A stretch of 64,000 bases of DNA from Dyadobacter chenwenxiniae (GCF_022869785.1 NZ_CP094997.1:1364001-1428000), one strand, 5' to 3'; shown: positions 18,047-26,994, numbered from the stretch's first letter. A program made the numbers and translations. The notes: generated by a model not told the origin, from the letters alone.

Positions 18047-18065
18047 TACTTTGTAATGCAAAGTA
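18047..18065. promoter_or_regulatory. Palindromic operator candidate TACTTTG-N5-CAAAGTA
   Basis: A perfect seven-base inverted repeat with a five-base spacer lies 35 bases before the ATG at 18100. Its left arm overlaps a possible -7 element TTACTTTG, which is preceded at N21 by TTTG at 18021. A dimeric repressor binding over the promoter is the natural reading; which one is unknown. Confidence 0.55.
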
Positions 18066-18099
18066 CTTTTAAATAACAGCTTAACCATGACATTGTTTT

Positions 18100-19344
18100 A
18101 TGAAAGATCAAATCCTGTTAAATCTCGACAACCCAGGTCAGCTTGAAAAATTGTATCGGACGGATAAGCCGAGCTTCAAGCGCGCGTTTCAAACCTTGTA
18201 TCCTGAGTTGCAGGACAACATGGTGGCCAGCTTCTGGAATGCGCGGCTCAATTTCTCGAGTGAAGAAATTAGCTGGGGCGGCAGCAAAGAACTGACCTTT
18301 GTTATCATTGCTTCGCTGATCGCGGGGCTCATCGCGAAAATCCCGGCCATGTTCGGGATTAATGAAGAATTTTTTTATTCTCGGAACATTGGTTTTATAG
18401 TTTTCCCTGCCCTAATGGCCTTTTTCGTTTGGAAAAACAACATGCACAAGGGCAATGTCATTGTTTTGGCGGGAGCAACATTGGCGGGGCTGGTTTACAT
18501 TAACCTCCTGCCTGATGTGAATACGAGTGACACTTTGGTCTTAGCGTGCATTCACCTGGCTCTGTTTCTCTGGTCGTTATTAGGCTTTGCGTTTGTTGGT
18601 GACCGGAGCAATGTGAGTGAAAAACGGCTTGGATTTTTGAAATATAATGGTGATTTGGTTGTCATGACGGGCCTTATCCTGATTGCTGGAGGCATTCTGA
18701 CAGCCATTACGATTAACCTTTTCCTGTTGATCGGCATTAAAATTGACGAGTTTTATTTCCAGAATATCGGTGTTTTCGGCCTCGCCGCAGCACCCATTGT
18801 TGGCACATATCTTACTCAAACCAATCCACAGTTGGTTGGCAAAGTCTCCCCGGTCATTGCCAGAATATTCAGTCCGCTGGTGCTGGTCATGCTGCTTGTT
18901 TACCTGGTCGCGATGGTTTATTCAGGAAAAGATCCTTATAACGATCGTGAATTTCTGCTGATATTCAATGCATTGCTGGTTGGGGTGATGGCGATTATTT
19001 TCTTTTCAGTCGCAGAGACTTCGGGTTCGCATAAAAGCCGTGCGGAAGTGTGGGTCATATTCCTGCTGTCGGTCGTAACAATTGTGGTGAATGGCATTGC
19101 GCTGTCGGCCATTTTGTTCAGGATCTCAGAATGGGGAATTACGCCAAACAGGGCAGCGGTGCTGGGGGGCAATGTGTTGATTTTAATTAACTTGCTGCTG
19201 GTTGCGATCCAGATTTACAAAGTAATTACCGGGAAAAAAGATGTCATGGAAGTAGGGAAAACGATTGGCTCTTATTTGCCCGTTTATTTCATCTGGACTA
19301 TTATTGTGGCCTTCATTTTTCCGTTAATATTCGGGTTTAAATAA
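18100..19344 (+). CDS. Polytopic membrane protein, DUF4153-like
   Basis: A 414-residue protein with a cytosolic N-terminal segment of about 65 residues and then roughly ten to eleven transmembrane helices. The segment IFSPLVLVMLLVYLVAMVYS and the arrangement of helices resemble DUF4153 membrane proteins, but I could not confirm the family. No transport or catalytic motif is visible. The start is well placed behind a palindromic operator candidate, so the gene may be tightly controlled. Confidence 0.65.
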   Translation: MKDQILLNLDNPGQLEKLYRTDKPSFKRAFQTLYPELQDNMVASFWNARLNFSSEEISWGGSKELTFVIIASLIAGLIAKIPAMFGINEEFFYSRNIGFIVFPALMAFFVWKNNMHKGNVIVLAGATLAGLVYINLLPDVNTSDTLVLACIHLALFLWSLLGFAFVGDRSNVSEKRLGFLKYNGDLVVMTGLILIAGGILTAITINLFLLIGIKIDEFYFQNIGVFGLAAAPIVGTYLTQTNPQLVGKVSPVIARIFSPLVLVMLLVYLVAMVYSGKDPYNDREFLLIFNALLVGVMAIIFFSVAETSGSHKSRAEVWVIFLLSVVTIVVNGIALSAILFRISEWGITPNRAAVLGGNVLILINLLLVAIQIYKVITGKKDVMEVGKTIGSYLPVYFIWTIIVAFIFPLIFGFK

Positions 19345-19380
19345 AAAGAATGGGGATGAAGAATTTAAATCTTCATCCCC
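19339..19380 (-). terminator. Hairpin terminator, minus direction
   Basis: The perfect 11-base arms GGGGATGAAGA and TCTTCATCCCC enclose a seven-base loop. An A/T-rich run on the left would be the U tract of a minus-strand transcript, so it most likely ends the lipoprotein gene at 19463-20347. A role for the plus-strand gene is possible but lacks a T tract. Confidence 0.7.
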
Positions 19381-19462
19381 ACACTGCTGAAAAACCGCTC
19401 ATTAGAAAATCTATATGTCCAGCTAAATACTGTTATATTTAGAAGCGATATTGAATCTTATT

Positions 19463-20347
19463 TTAAAAGCGGTTTTTAGTTGGAATAGCATATGTTAATT
19501 GTTTACTTTCAACAAACTCTCCTTTTTTTGTCCACTTGGTTTGCTCCTTAACATAGCCGTTAGCATCCAGATTATATGTGTATTTATAAGTGGCAGGATA
19601 GTGTGTGCGAATGGATTTCTTCAAACGATTTTTACCAAACTTTCCAAAAATAGGCAAGTACGGGTCGCCTATCCAGCCAATTGTTTCCTGGCCGAATACA
19701 TGCATAGGAAGCGTTTCGCCCTTGTCAAGTTCAAGTGGGCCACCCACATACTCTGTATATTCATATCTCATCATATTGACAAACTCGTCGCCATTTTCGG
19801 TGTTGTTTACCAATGCAAACTTGACCGCATTTCCCAGGTTATCATATGAAACTGTCACGGTCTTAAGCACCTTATCCATCAAAATCACCTTAACAAGCTG
19901 ACCCTGTCCATTATATTGATAAGCAGCATGCATTGTCGATAACACATTCACACCTCCGGCCTTATATTCCGTAACTTTCAATTTTGATGCGTGTCCATTT
20001 TCCAGCTGCCATTCCATTTTCTTTTCCTTCACATTGTCCAGATAATGGGTGACTACAATAGCGTTATTGCTGTATTCGTAATCGGTCCGGTAAGCGCTGT
20101 ATCCTGAGTTGGGGGCGGCCGGGCGGTTCACCTGTTTTATACGGCCATCGGCATTATAGGTCAATGTTTCATCACCGGCCTTGGTCAGCCTGAAACTTGG
20201 GGTCATTAACGGTGGAGCCTGGCTAATTACTTGTTCGCCGGCGGCTGGTTGAACGGTTGCTACCCGGCTTTCATCCTGGCAAGAAACCAGAAATAATCCG
20301 CATGCCAGGCCGGATAATAATACAATCTTTTTGAATAATCTTTTCAT
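19463..20347 (-). CDS. Lipoprotein with RHS/DUF4595-like repeats
   Basis: A 294-residue lipoprotein (lipobox FLVSC, Cys23). The mature part has repeated strand-turn units of the kind YNADGRIKQV, YQYNGQGQLVKV, VSYDNLGNAVKF and YNLDANGYVKEQTKW, spaced 30-40 residues apart. This pattern resembles DUF4595 or RHS/YD-like beta repeats found in many secreted Bacteroidota lipoproteins. It should sit at the outer membrane or cell surface. No function can be assigned. Confidence 0.7.
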   Translation of the reverse strand: MKRLFKKIVLLSGLACGLFLVSCQDESRVATVQPAAGEQVISQAPPLMTPSFRLTKAGDETLTYNADGRIKQVNRPAAPNSGYSAYRTDYEYSNNAIVVTHYLDNVKEKKMEWQLENGHASKLKVTEYKAGGVNVLSTMHAAYQYNGQGQLVKVILMDKVLKTVTVSYDNLGNAVKFALVNNTENGDEFVNMMRYEYTEYVGGPLELDKGETLPMHVFGQETIGWIGDPYLPIFGKFGKNRLKKSIRTHYPATYKYTYNLDANGYVKEQTKWTKKGEFVESKQLTYAIPTKNRF

Positions 20348-20540
20348 AGCAATAAGTGTTTTTGAATATTTTACTGCTGTAATACTATGACGATTAATGT
20401 TGCTTTAAATAAAGAATGAGTATCCGGTCGACGCAATGAAGTAAACGGTAAGGTGAAAAATTCGGGCAATAATTAATTATTTTTTCAAATAAATTAAATG
20501 TAAAATGTTACCTGGGTAAACGTAGTAATAGTTTTGTATC

Positions 20541-20573
20541 AAAAAAATGCCATCCCAATTGCATGGAGATGGC
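20541..20573 (-). terminator. Terminator of the pentapeptide-repeat gene
   Basis: The arms GCCATCCCA and TGG(A)GATGGC pair with a one-base bulge. A run of seven As on the left provides the U tract for the minus strand. The 250-base stretch from 20348 to 20599 otherwise holds only A/T-rich leader sequence. Confidence 0.65.
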
Positions 20574-20599
20574 TGAATTTTGAGTATTAGGAGGCATTA

Positions 20600-21214
20600 C
20601 TAATTCGATTCAATATCGAGCTTATATCTGCGGAGTAAGCCGGTCAAATTCGTTCCTGAAAATTTGGATCGCTTTAATCGGTTTAATGTAGGGTCGATGT
20701 TAAAATTATGCGCGGTTCTGAAATCTGTTTTTTCCAGGATCGAATCGACGAATCTCGCTCCGTCGAGATCGCAATGATCAAAAATGGCTTCCGTTAAGTC
20801 CGCTTCTTCAAAATTAGTGTGAAGTAATGAGCAATTCTTAAAAGTCGTTTTTGTTAAATTGCTGTTGAAAAAATTAGCATGATCCAACACACATTCATTG
20901 AAAGAAAAAGAAAAGATAAAAGGATTACAAACTGAAAAGTCGACATCATTCATTTTACAATTTGAAAAAACGGCGTCACGGAAACCAGCATCAGTGATCC
21001 TGGTTTCGGAAAAATCACAATCAGCAAATTGGCATTCGATAAAGTTGTTCCCATTCAGATCGCTGCCCCGAAAATCACAGCGCACAAATTCACAATTGAT
21101 CCAGACGCGATGATCTAAATCTTCTTCGGCAATAAATACATCTTCAAAACGGTTCCGGTGTTCAATAGACGGGTCAATAAATGAATTCATATCGGCAATT
21201 TTTAAATATGACAT
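20600..21214 (-). CDS. Pentapeptide-repeat protein
   Basis: A 204-residue cytosolic protein in which most of the length follows the A(D/N)LxX five-residue periodicity (for example CDFRGSDLNGNNFIECQFADCDF, shown in part). It should therefore fold as a right-handed quadrilateral beta helix. The C-terminus IDPTLNRLKRSKFSGTNL resembles McbG/Qnr-like pentapeptide proteins, some of which protect DNA gyrase. Such a role here is only suggested by family resemblance. It is followed on the same strand by the antiporter gene upstream, with an 80-base gap. Confidence 0.85.
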   Translation of the reverse strand: MSYLKIADMNSFIDPSIEHRNRFEDVFIAEEDLDHRVWINCEFVRCDFRGSDLNGNNFIECQFADCDFSETRITDAGFRDAVFSNCKMNDVDFSVCNPFIFSFSFNECVLDHANFFNSNLTKTTFKNCSLLHTNFEEADLTEAIFDHCDLDGARFVDSILEKTDFRTAHNFNIDPTLNRLKRSKFSGTNLTGLLRRYKLDIESN

Positions 21215-21295
21215 GGCTTTTGAAACTAGACACTTAACCAGGGGTTTACCCTAATATTTACATAACATTTAACAAACAACGCACAGAAATCCTTA

Positions 21296-22546
21296 TCAGC
21301 CGATCTCCTCTTCGGGGAAGCGCTTGGTAAGTTTCCCCACGGTAAGTCCCTGAACGATAATGGAGAAGAGCACAACGAAGTAGGTGATCGCCAGAAAGAT
21401 ATCCTTATTCAGGCCTTTATCAATAGAGAGCGCCAGTGCAATGGACACGCCACCGCGCAAACCACCCCACACCAGGATCGCAATCGATTTTTTACCAAAT
21501 TTATTTCTGAAAGGAATCAATTTCACGGGAAGATAAATGGAGATAAAACGTGCAAGGAGCACCACAACAATCGCAATCATTCCAGCCCAAACATATTGTT
21601 TCAGATCGGGGATCAGCAGCAGTTCGAAGCCGATGATCAGGAACAGGATGGCATTCAGGATCTCATCGATCAGCTCCCAGAATTTATCAATGTAATCACG
21701 CTCCATGTCTGAAACCGCACCCGGATTTTTACCATAATTTCCAACAACCAGTCCGGCTGCAACCATTGCAAGCGGGCCCGACATATGCAGCGCCTGCGCA
21801 GCCAAATGTCCGCCCATCACAATAGCGAGTGTAATGAGCACATGCACATTGTATCCATCCACTTTGTAAATCATTTTGGAGCCCACAAACCCCAGCGCCA
21901 GCCCCAGCGTAATCCCGCCCAGCGCTTCCTTCACGAAAAGCATCGTGATGCCACCGAATGTGGTGTTCACTTCTTCGCCCCGCGCGAGCGCGAGCATCAG
22001 GATAAAAATAACCACCGCCATCCCGTCATTGAAAAGCGATTCGCCCGCAATCTTGGTTTCAATGGATTTGGGTACTCCGGCCTGTTTCAAAATCCCCAGA
22101 ACGGCAATAGGATCGGTAGGGGAGATCAACGCGCCAAAAACCAGACATTGGACCAGCGGAATCTGAATGCCGGTGAAAGGCAGCAGATAGTAAACCAAAA
22201 AGCCAATGATAAATGTCGACATCAGCACGCTCACCGTTGAGAAGACGATGATAGGAAGCCGCTGTTCGCGCAAGTCTTCCAGGTGAATGTGGATGGCACC
22301 GGCGAAAAGCAGGAAATTCAGCATGGCTCCCATCAGGATTTCGGTGAGATCCACACTGCCGATGAGCGTTGTAATACGCAGAAATGTCCTTGGAAAAATC
22401 GTGTCCGTTGCGATCAGACCCAGCGAAACGAGCAGGGCAATGACCATTACACCAATGGAGGACGGTAATTTTAGAAAGCGTGAATTCAAATACGAAAATA
22501 TAGCCGAAAGGACGATTAAGGCAGAAAACGAATAGTATAACTCCAT
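21296..22546 (-). CDS. Cation:proton antiporter, CPA1 (NhaP-type)
   Basis: A 416-residue inner-membrane protein with 12-13 predicted helices. Family landmarks are GALISPTDPIAVLGILKQ (unwound helix with the TDP motif), GESLFNDGMAVVIF (with the conserved acidic ND pair) and VWGGLRGGVSIALALS. These place it with Na+(K+)/H+ exchangers of the NhaP/NHE type, which regulate internal pH and salt. It lacks a C-terminal regulatory domain. A perfect palindrome lies 10 bases upstream of the start. Confidence 0.92.
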   Translation of the reverse strand: MELYYSFSALIVLSAIFSYLNSRFLKLPSSIGVMVIALLVSLGLIATDTIFPRTFLRITTLIGSVDLTEILMGAMLNFLLFAGAIHIHLEDLREQRLPIIVFSTVSVLMSTFIIGFLVYYLLPFTGIQIPLVQCLVFGALISPTDPIAVLGILKQAGVPKSIETKIAGESLFNDGMAVVIFILMLALARGEEVNTTFGGITMLFVKEALGGITLGLALGFVGSKMIYKVDGYNVHVLITLAIVMGGHLAAQALHMSGPLAMVAAGLVVGNYGKNPGAVSDMERDYIDKFWELIDEILNAILFLIIGFELLLIPDLKQYVWAGMIAIVVVLLARFISIYLPVKLIPFRNKFGKKSIAILVWGGLRGGVSIALALSIDKGLNKDIFLAITYFVVLFSIIVQGLTVGKLTKRFPEEEIG

Positions 22547-22556
22547 GCAAAAAAAA

Positions 22557-22572
22557 TTTAGATCAATCTAAA
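22557..22572. promoter_or_regulatory. Perfect palindrome TTTAGAT-CA-ATCTAAA upstream of the antiporter
   Basis: A 16-base perfect inverted repeat ends 10 bases before the antiporter ATG on the minus strand. Its TTTAG/CTAAA ends recall the site upstream of the receptor at 27177, though the spacing differs. It probably binds a metal- or ion-responsive repressor; this is inferred from position and symmetry. Confidence 0.5.
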
Positions 22573-22726
22573 ATAACAACTTACCGGCCGGAAAATCAAT
22601 TCGAAAGGCCGGTTCGGGCAAACTCTAATGGTTTTCTAATATCCACTTTGAAGATCCGCGTAACGACTTTTCGGGCAATGTTTGTTAGGTTTACAATCCC
22701 GAAACCTGACCTTGCGACTGATCCTG

Positions 22727-24211
22727 ATGAGACAACTTTTGCCGCTTTGTATTTCGCTGTTTTTCCTGATCTCATGCAATGTAAAAAAGCAGAATGAAAC
22801 CGCTGAATTGAAAGAACCGCCCGTTTCCACACAATCCGGCAGGGAATTGGCAGCGACGCATTGCAGCCGCTGTCATGCTTTTATCCCGCCGGCATTATTG
22901 GGAAAATCAAACTGGAAAAAGGTGCTTCCGGATATGCACGAGCGGATGGGGCCGATCCTGGCGAAAGCCGACTGGCAGAAAATTGAGCAATATTTCCTGA
23001 CTAATGCGCCGGATTCTATTGCTCCTCCGATCCGTACAAGTAAAATTCGGATGGGGCTGAAACATTTCAAATACAGGGAAACGTCGTTCTCACACCGTCC
23101 CGCCATGACCTCCATGGTGAAAATCCTGCCCGATAACCGCGGCATCGTATATAGTGATGCGAAAGGTAAAAGCAATGTGCTTACGTTCCTGAAACCCGAC
23201 CTCAGCGAAAATTACAGCATGCGCCTGGAATCCACACCCATAGATTTCTTTGAAAAAGGGGAAGCGTTATACCTGACCATGATCGGCAATGGCATTTTCC
23301 CCACCGATGCGCGCGATGGAGCGCTGCAAAGGCTCGTCAAAAATGGGTCGGAAAAAGGATTCAAATCCGGGAACATTGCCATCTCCAATTTGCAGCGGCC
23401 GGTTTCGATGGCTTATGGGGATTTGAATAAGGATGGATTTGAAGATGTGGTTGCGTGCGAATTCGGGAATGAAACCGGGCAACTGGCGTGGTTTGAAAAC
23501 AACGGGAGAGGAGGTTATGACAAACGCATCCTCCGTGAGAAACCCGGCGCGATCACGGCCATCATCAAGGATGCCAATAAGGATGGGTTAATGGACATTT
23601 ACGTGCTCATGGCGCAGGCGGACGAGGGCATTTTCCTGTATATGAATCAGGGAGCTGGAAAATTTGAGGAAAAGCGATTGTTATCATTCATGCCGCTGAA
23701 TGGTTCGCAGCATATGGAACTGGCGGATTTCAATAAAGATGGTTTTGATGACATTGTGTATGTATGCGGCGATAATGCAGATAAAACGCCCATTTTAAAG
23801 AATTATCACGGTATTTACATTTTCCTGAATGACGGAAAGTCCGGTTTTAAGCAATCCTATTTCTACCAGATGAATGGCGCTTATAAGGCAATGGTGCGGG
23901 ATTATGATCTGGATGGCGACCCGGACATTGCTGCGATCTCATTTTTCCCGGACTATGCCCGTTATCCGGAGGAGAGTTTTATTTATTTAAAAAACAAAGG
24001 GAGCCTGAAATTTGAGGATTACTCGTTCCCCGAATCGCCTAAAGGAAGGTGGATCGTCATGGACGCGGGCGATATGGATGCAGACGGCGATGCAGACCTG
24101 GTTTTAGGCTCATTCGTACATTTTCTTCCGCTGGGCGACAAAACAGGTTTGGGTAAGAAGTGGGTTTTGGAAGGACCATCAGTCATCGTTTTGGAAAATA
24201 CAATCCGGTAA
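22727..24211 (+). CDS. Lipoprotein with haem-c motif and FG-GAP/VCBS propeller
   Basis: A 494-residue lipoprotein (LISC, Cys17). A single haem-binding motif CSRCH at 46-50 is followed by VLPDMHERMG, whose Met could be the axial ligand. The rest is a propeller of about seven FG-GAP units carrying calcium-binding D-x-N/D-x-D-G loops: DLNKDGFEDV, DANKDGLMDI, DFNKDGFDDI, DYDLDGDPDI and DMDADGDADL. A redox module tethered to an interaction propeller on the outer membrane or surface is the plain reading; the partner is unknown. I preferred the ATG at 22727 over the earlier TTG because it starts a proper signal sequence. Confidence 0.85.
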   Translation: MRQLLPLCISLFFLISCNVKKQNETAELKEPPVSTQSGRELAATHCSRCHAFIPPALLGKSNWKKVLPDMHERMGPILAKADWQKIEQYFLTNAPDSIAPPIRTSKIRMGLKHFKYRETSFSHRPAMTSMVKILPDNRGIVYSDAKGKSNVLTFLKPDLSENYSMRLESTPIDFFEKGEALYLTMIGNGIFPTDARDGALQRLVKNGSEKGFKSGNIAISNLQRPVSMAYGDLNKDGFEDVVACEFGNETGQLAWFENNGRGGYDKRILREKPGAITAIIKDANKDGLMDIYVLMAQADEGIFLYMNQGAGKFEEKRLLSFMPLNGSQHMELADFNKDGFDDIVYVCGDNADKTPILKNYHGIYIFLNDGKSGFKQSYFYQMNGAYKAMVRDYDLDGDPDIAAISFFPDYARYPEESFIYLKNKGSLKFEDYSFPESPKGRWIVMDAGDMDADGDADLVLGSFVHFLPLGDKTGLGKKWVLEGPSVIVLENTIR

Positions 24212-24309
24212 TGCATCTCCTAAAATTTAAAAGCTTATCAGTCAGCTCACATTTGAATCAACAAACGCAAACAAACCGATAAGCCGTAAACTCTAAACTC
24301 TAAACTCAT

Positions 24310-25761
24310 TTACTTTTCGACTCTGCCCAACGGCCTCCCATTCTTTCCCGGGCGTTTCTGCAAATCATCCCCCAGATCTTCGCGTGCGGCTTCTGCAATC
24401 TTTTCCAGTTCTGCCACGATCTCTGGATTTTGGGAATAAACATCATATCGCTCGCCCGGATCGCGGGTCAGATCATAAAGTGCAAGCGGGATGGCGTGGT
24501 CTTCGGGTGCAGGTCCAGGCTGGCCGTCTTTTCCGGGCAGCGATCCTTCATAAGTGCGTCCGGGATGCGCAAAAACCAGTTTCCAGTTGTCCTTCCGGAC
24601 TGCTTCCAGATTGTTTTTCCGATAATAATAAAGGAAATTCTCACGCGGCTTTTTAGTATCATCCCCTTTCAGCAGATCAACGAATTCGATGCCGTCGATC
24701 TTTTTTTCCGGCAATTTGGCGCCGGTTAGTTTTACCAATGTGGGCAGGATATCAATGTTGGACAACAACCTATTTGAAACCCTTCCGGCAGGCACCACGC
24801 CCGGCCAGCGGATCATGGCGGCCACACGCTGGCCGCCTTCATAGGACGTTCCTTTTCCTTCCCGGAAACCGCCCGAGGAACCTGCATGATTGCCGTAATT
24901 AAGCCAGGGGCCATTGTCGCTGGTAAAAATCACGATCGTATTATCATCCAGACCCTGGTCTTTCAGCTCTTTCATGATTTGTCCGACCGACCAGTCCAGC
25001 TCCGTCAGCACGTCGCCGAAAATGCCCCGTTCGCTTTTTCCTTTAAAATTGGCACTCGCAGCCAGCGGCACATGCGGCATCGGGTGCGGCACGTAAAGGA
25101 AAAACGGCTTCTTTTTATTGCGCTTAATGAAGGAAACTGCTTTTTCGGTGATAGTTGGTGTCAGGGCACCCGCGTCGTTCAGGTCTTTGATTTCCTTCAC
25201 TTGCTTATTGCCCTCAATCCAGAACAACGGTGGATATTGCGCCTGCTGTTGCCAGGGATGCAGCGGCCACATATCGTGGGAGTAGGGGACACCATAATAT
25301 TCGTCAAACCCCTGCTGCTTAGGCAAGAAAATCGAATCGCTGCCCAGATGCCATTTACCGAAAATCCCGGTTGCATAACCATTCGCTTTCAGTAGTTCGG
25401 CAATCGTTTCTTCCTGCGGATGCAGTCCCAAACCTTGCTTAGGGCCGAAAGCCCCGTAGACGCCGACGCGATTCGGATAGCATCCCGTCAGCAAAGCGGC
25501 CCGGGAAGCACTGCAAACGGCCTGCGCAGCCATAAAATTGGTGAAGCGCGTTCCTTCCGCGGCGAGCTTATCAATGTGCGGCGTTTTGTAACCCAATGCC
25601 CCCGTTACCGTGAGATCGCCGTAACCCAGATCGTCGATGAAAAACAGAACAATGTTGGGTGTCTTGGCAGCCGGTTTGGGAGCCATGGCAACCAGGAATG
25701 CTGCAGCGCCTAATGCAAGCACAGGCAAAACAATAAACTTTAAACTTTTATTAAAACGCAT
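24310..25761 (-). CDS. Sulfatase (formylglycine-dependent, arylsulfatase-like)
   Basis: A 483-residue exported sulfatase. The maturation motif CSASR (Cys83) sits in AAQAVCSASRAALLTG, so the Cys must be converted to formylglycine by an anSME or FGE enzyme encoded elsewhere. Metal ligands are visible in FIDDLGYGD (Asp43/Asp44) and FTSDNGPWLNYG. It probably removes sulfate from a glycan. The gene begins one base after the stop codon of a susD remnant, so it once belonged to a polysaccharide-utilisation operon. Confidence 0.93.
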   Translation of the reverse strand: MRFNKSLKFIVLPVLALGAAAFLVAMAPKPAAKTPNIVLFFIDDLGYGDLTVTGALGYKTPHIDKLAAEGTRFTNFMAAQAVCSASRAALLTGCYPNRVGVYGAFGPKQGLGLHPQEETIAELLKANGYATGIFGKWHLGSDSIFLPKQQGFDEYYGVPYSHDMWPLHPWQQQAQYPPLFWIEGNKQVKEIKDLNDAGALTPTITEKAVSFIKRNKKKPFFLYVPHPMPHVPLAASANFKGKSERGIFGDVLTELDWSVGQIMKELKDQGLDDNTIVIFTSDNGPWLNYGNHAGSSGGFREGKGTSYEGGQRVAAMIRWPGVVPAGRVSNRLLSNIDILPTLVKLTGAKLPEKKIDGIEFVDLLKGDDTKKPRENFLYYYRKNNLEAVRKDNWKLVFAHPGRTYEGSLPGKDGQPGPAPEDHAIPLALYDLTRDPGERYDVYSQNPEIVAELEKIAEAAREDLGDDLQKRPGKNGRPLGRVEK

Positions 25762-25762
25762 A

Positions 25763-25870
25763 TTACCAGCCAGGGTTTTGGGTTAGTGATGGATTTAAAT
25801 CTCGCTCTTTTTGCGGAATCGGCCATAAGTAATGACGGCTCGCATCGAATGTTTTGTTTACAGCAACCAC
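25763..25870 (-). pseudogene. C-terminal remnant of a SusD/RagB family gene
   Basis: Reading the minus strand down to the TAA at 25765-25763 gives about 35 residues, including HYLWPIPQKERDL and ending in NPSLTQNPGW. This is the standard C-terminus of SusD-like glycan-binding lipoproteins. Upstream of about 25870 the frame loses similarity and soon meets a stop, and no SusC or SusD body follows. The remainder has been deleted, leaving the sulfatase attached to the stump. Confidence 0.85.
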
Positions 25871-25966
25871 TTCAACCACTCAGATCAGTCACAGCACCAC
25901 TAGGCATTAAGCCATGAAATTCTGATGTTTGTTAGTAAAATCACATTAAAAACTAAAAATAGAGCT

Positions 25967-26314
25967 ATGGAAAACCGTGAAAAGCACGAACAAATTCAGT
26001 ACATTGAGTTTCTTTCAAAGGACCTGGAAAAGGTCAAGCAATTCTATTCTGAAAGTTTTGGCTGGACATTTACCGACTACGGCCCGGAATACACATCCTT
26101 CTCGGGAGATTATGTGGATGGCGGCTTCACCATCGGCACACCGGTCCGGGGAAGCGTTCTGGTGATTCTTTATTCACGTGATATTGAATCAACGAAGGAA
26201 AAAGTGCTGAAAGCAGGCGGCGTCCTGACCCGCGATATTTTCACGTTTCCGGGCGGAAAGCGCTTCCAGTTTACCGATCCGGACGATAATGAGCTGGCAG
26301 TCTGGTCCGAATGA
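25967..26314 (+). CDS. VOC (glyoxalase/bleomycin-resistance fold) protein
   Basis: A 115-residue single-domain vicinal-oxygen-chelate protein. It shows the two beta-alpha-beta units: IQYIEFLSKDLEKVKQFYS ... FGWTF in the first, and VLVILYSRDIESTKEKV ... GGVLTRDIF ... FTDPDDNELAVWSE in the second. Proteins of this class are small metal enzymes or ligand binders, and this one cannot be placed further. The start at 25967 fits the family length; the frame is open from an ATG at 25925. Confidence 0.85.
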   Translation: MENREKHEQIQYIEFLSKDLEKVKQFYSESFGWTFTDYGPEYTSFSGDYVDGGFTIGTPVRGSVLVILYSRDIESTKEKVLKAGGVLTRDIFTFPGGKRFQFTDPDDNELAVWSE

Positions 26315-26343
26315 TTTTTGTGTTGTTCATATCATTTTGAAGT

Positions 26344-26832
26344 ATGCAAATGAAACGGTCGATTTTTTGGAAAAAAGAAATAAAGGTTGAGCATATCATG
26401 CCGGTTTTGGTTTTTGCTATGTCGGTTTTTATTTGCTCATGTTCAAAGGACAAGGCGGCATTATCGAACCCGGGCCCCGATTTGACGGGTGATTGGGTAG
26501 GTGTTTATACGGATACTGTTCTTAATGATGGCTGGGTAAAAAACTATGAATGGACGGTCACCAAGGCGTCCAATGCCACCGTAAACATCGTTCTTAAAGA
26601 TGTTTTCCGTCCCTTTCCGGGAGGGCCGATGGTACATTCAGACACTGCGAGAAATGTCAGAATCAGCAATGGTAAAAAGCTTGATTTCTGGTTTCTGTCA
26701 GACAATTATCATGCGCATTGCAGGATCGAAGTGTCGGCAGCTCTGGACAAGTCGAAATTGAGGGTGAAGAAAAAGCAGATTTATACCGACGGCGGCAACA
26801 GAGAAGAGGCCCTTGAATTGAATAAGAACTAA
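26344..26832 (+). CDS. Small lipoprotein, unknown
   Basis: A 162-residue protein with a long basic N-region and a lipobox (FICSC). The mature part is about 125 residues, predicted mostly beta, beginning DLTGDWVGVYTD, a phrase common in lipocalin-like Bacteroidota lipoproteins. It has no recognised domain. It follows the VOC gene by 29 bases and may be co-transcribed. ATGs at 26350 and 26398 are other possible starts. Confidence 0.6.
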   Translation: MQMKRSIFWKKEIKVEHIMPVLVFAMSVFICSCSKDKAALSNPGPDLTGDWVGVYTDTVLNDGWVKNYEWTVTKASNATVNIVLKDVFRPFPGGPMVHSDTARNVRISNGKKLDFWFLSDNYHAHCRIEVSAALDKSKLRVKKKQIYTDGGNREEALELNKN

Positions 26833-26882
26833 ATAACAGCATTGGTTTACCGGATTCTACTTCGGTCTCAACCGGGCAAGTC

Positions 26883-26930
26883 ACCAAAAGCCAAAAGACA
26901 GACTATCAGCTCTGCCTTTTGGCTTTTGGT
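26883..26930 (+). terminator. Long hairpin, probable terminator
   Basis: The 14-base perfect arms CCAAAAGCCAAAAG and CTTTTGGCTTTTGG are extended inward by a few more pairs around the loop CTATCAGC. No T tract follows, so termination is inferred from position after the lipoprotein gene. It is the first element of the 344-base gap from 26833 to 27176; the rest holds the promoter, operator and leader hairpins listed next. Confidence 0.6.
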
Positions 26931-26994
26931 ATGAAAATCCCCTTGTCCGCTCAACTTCGAAAAAACTTATTTTCCGAAAAAACTCCATTAATAA

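Noticed and set aside
24288..24308. Three tandem copies of a seven-base unit (AAACTCT/A)
   Set aside because: Short, in a gap between convergent genes, and without any associated feature; likely a chance or slippage repeat.
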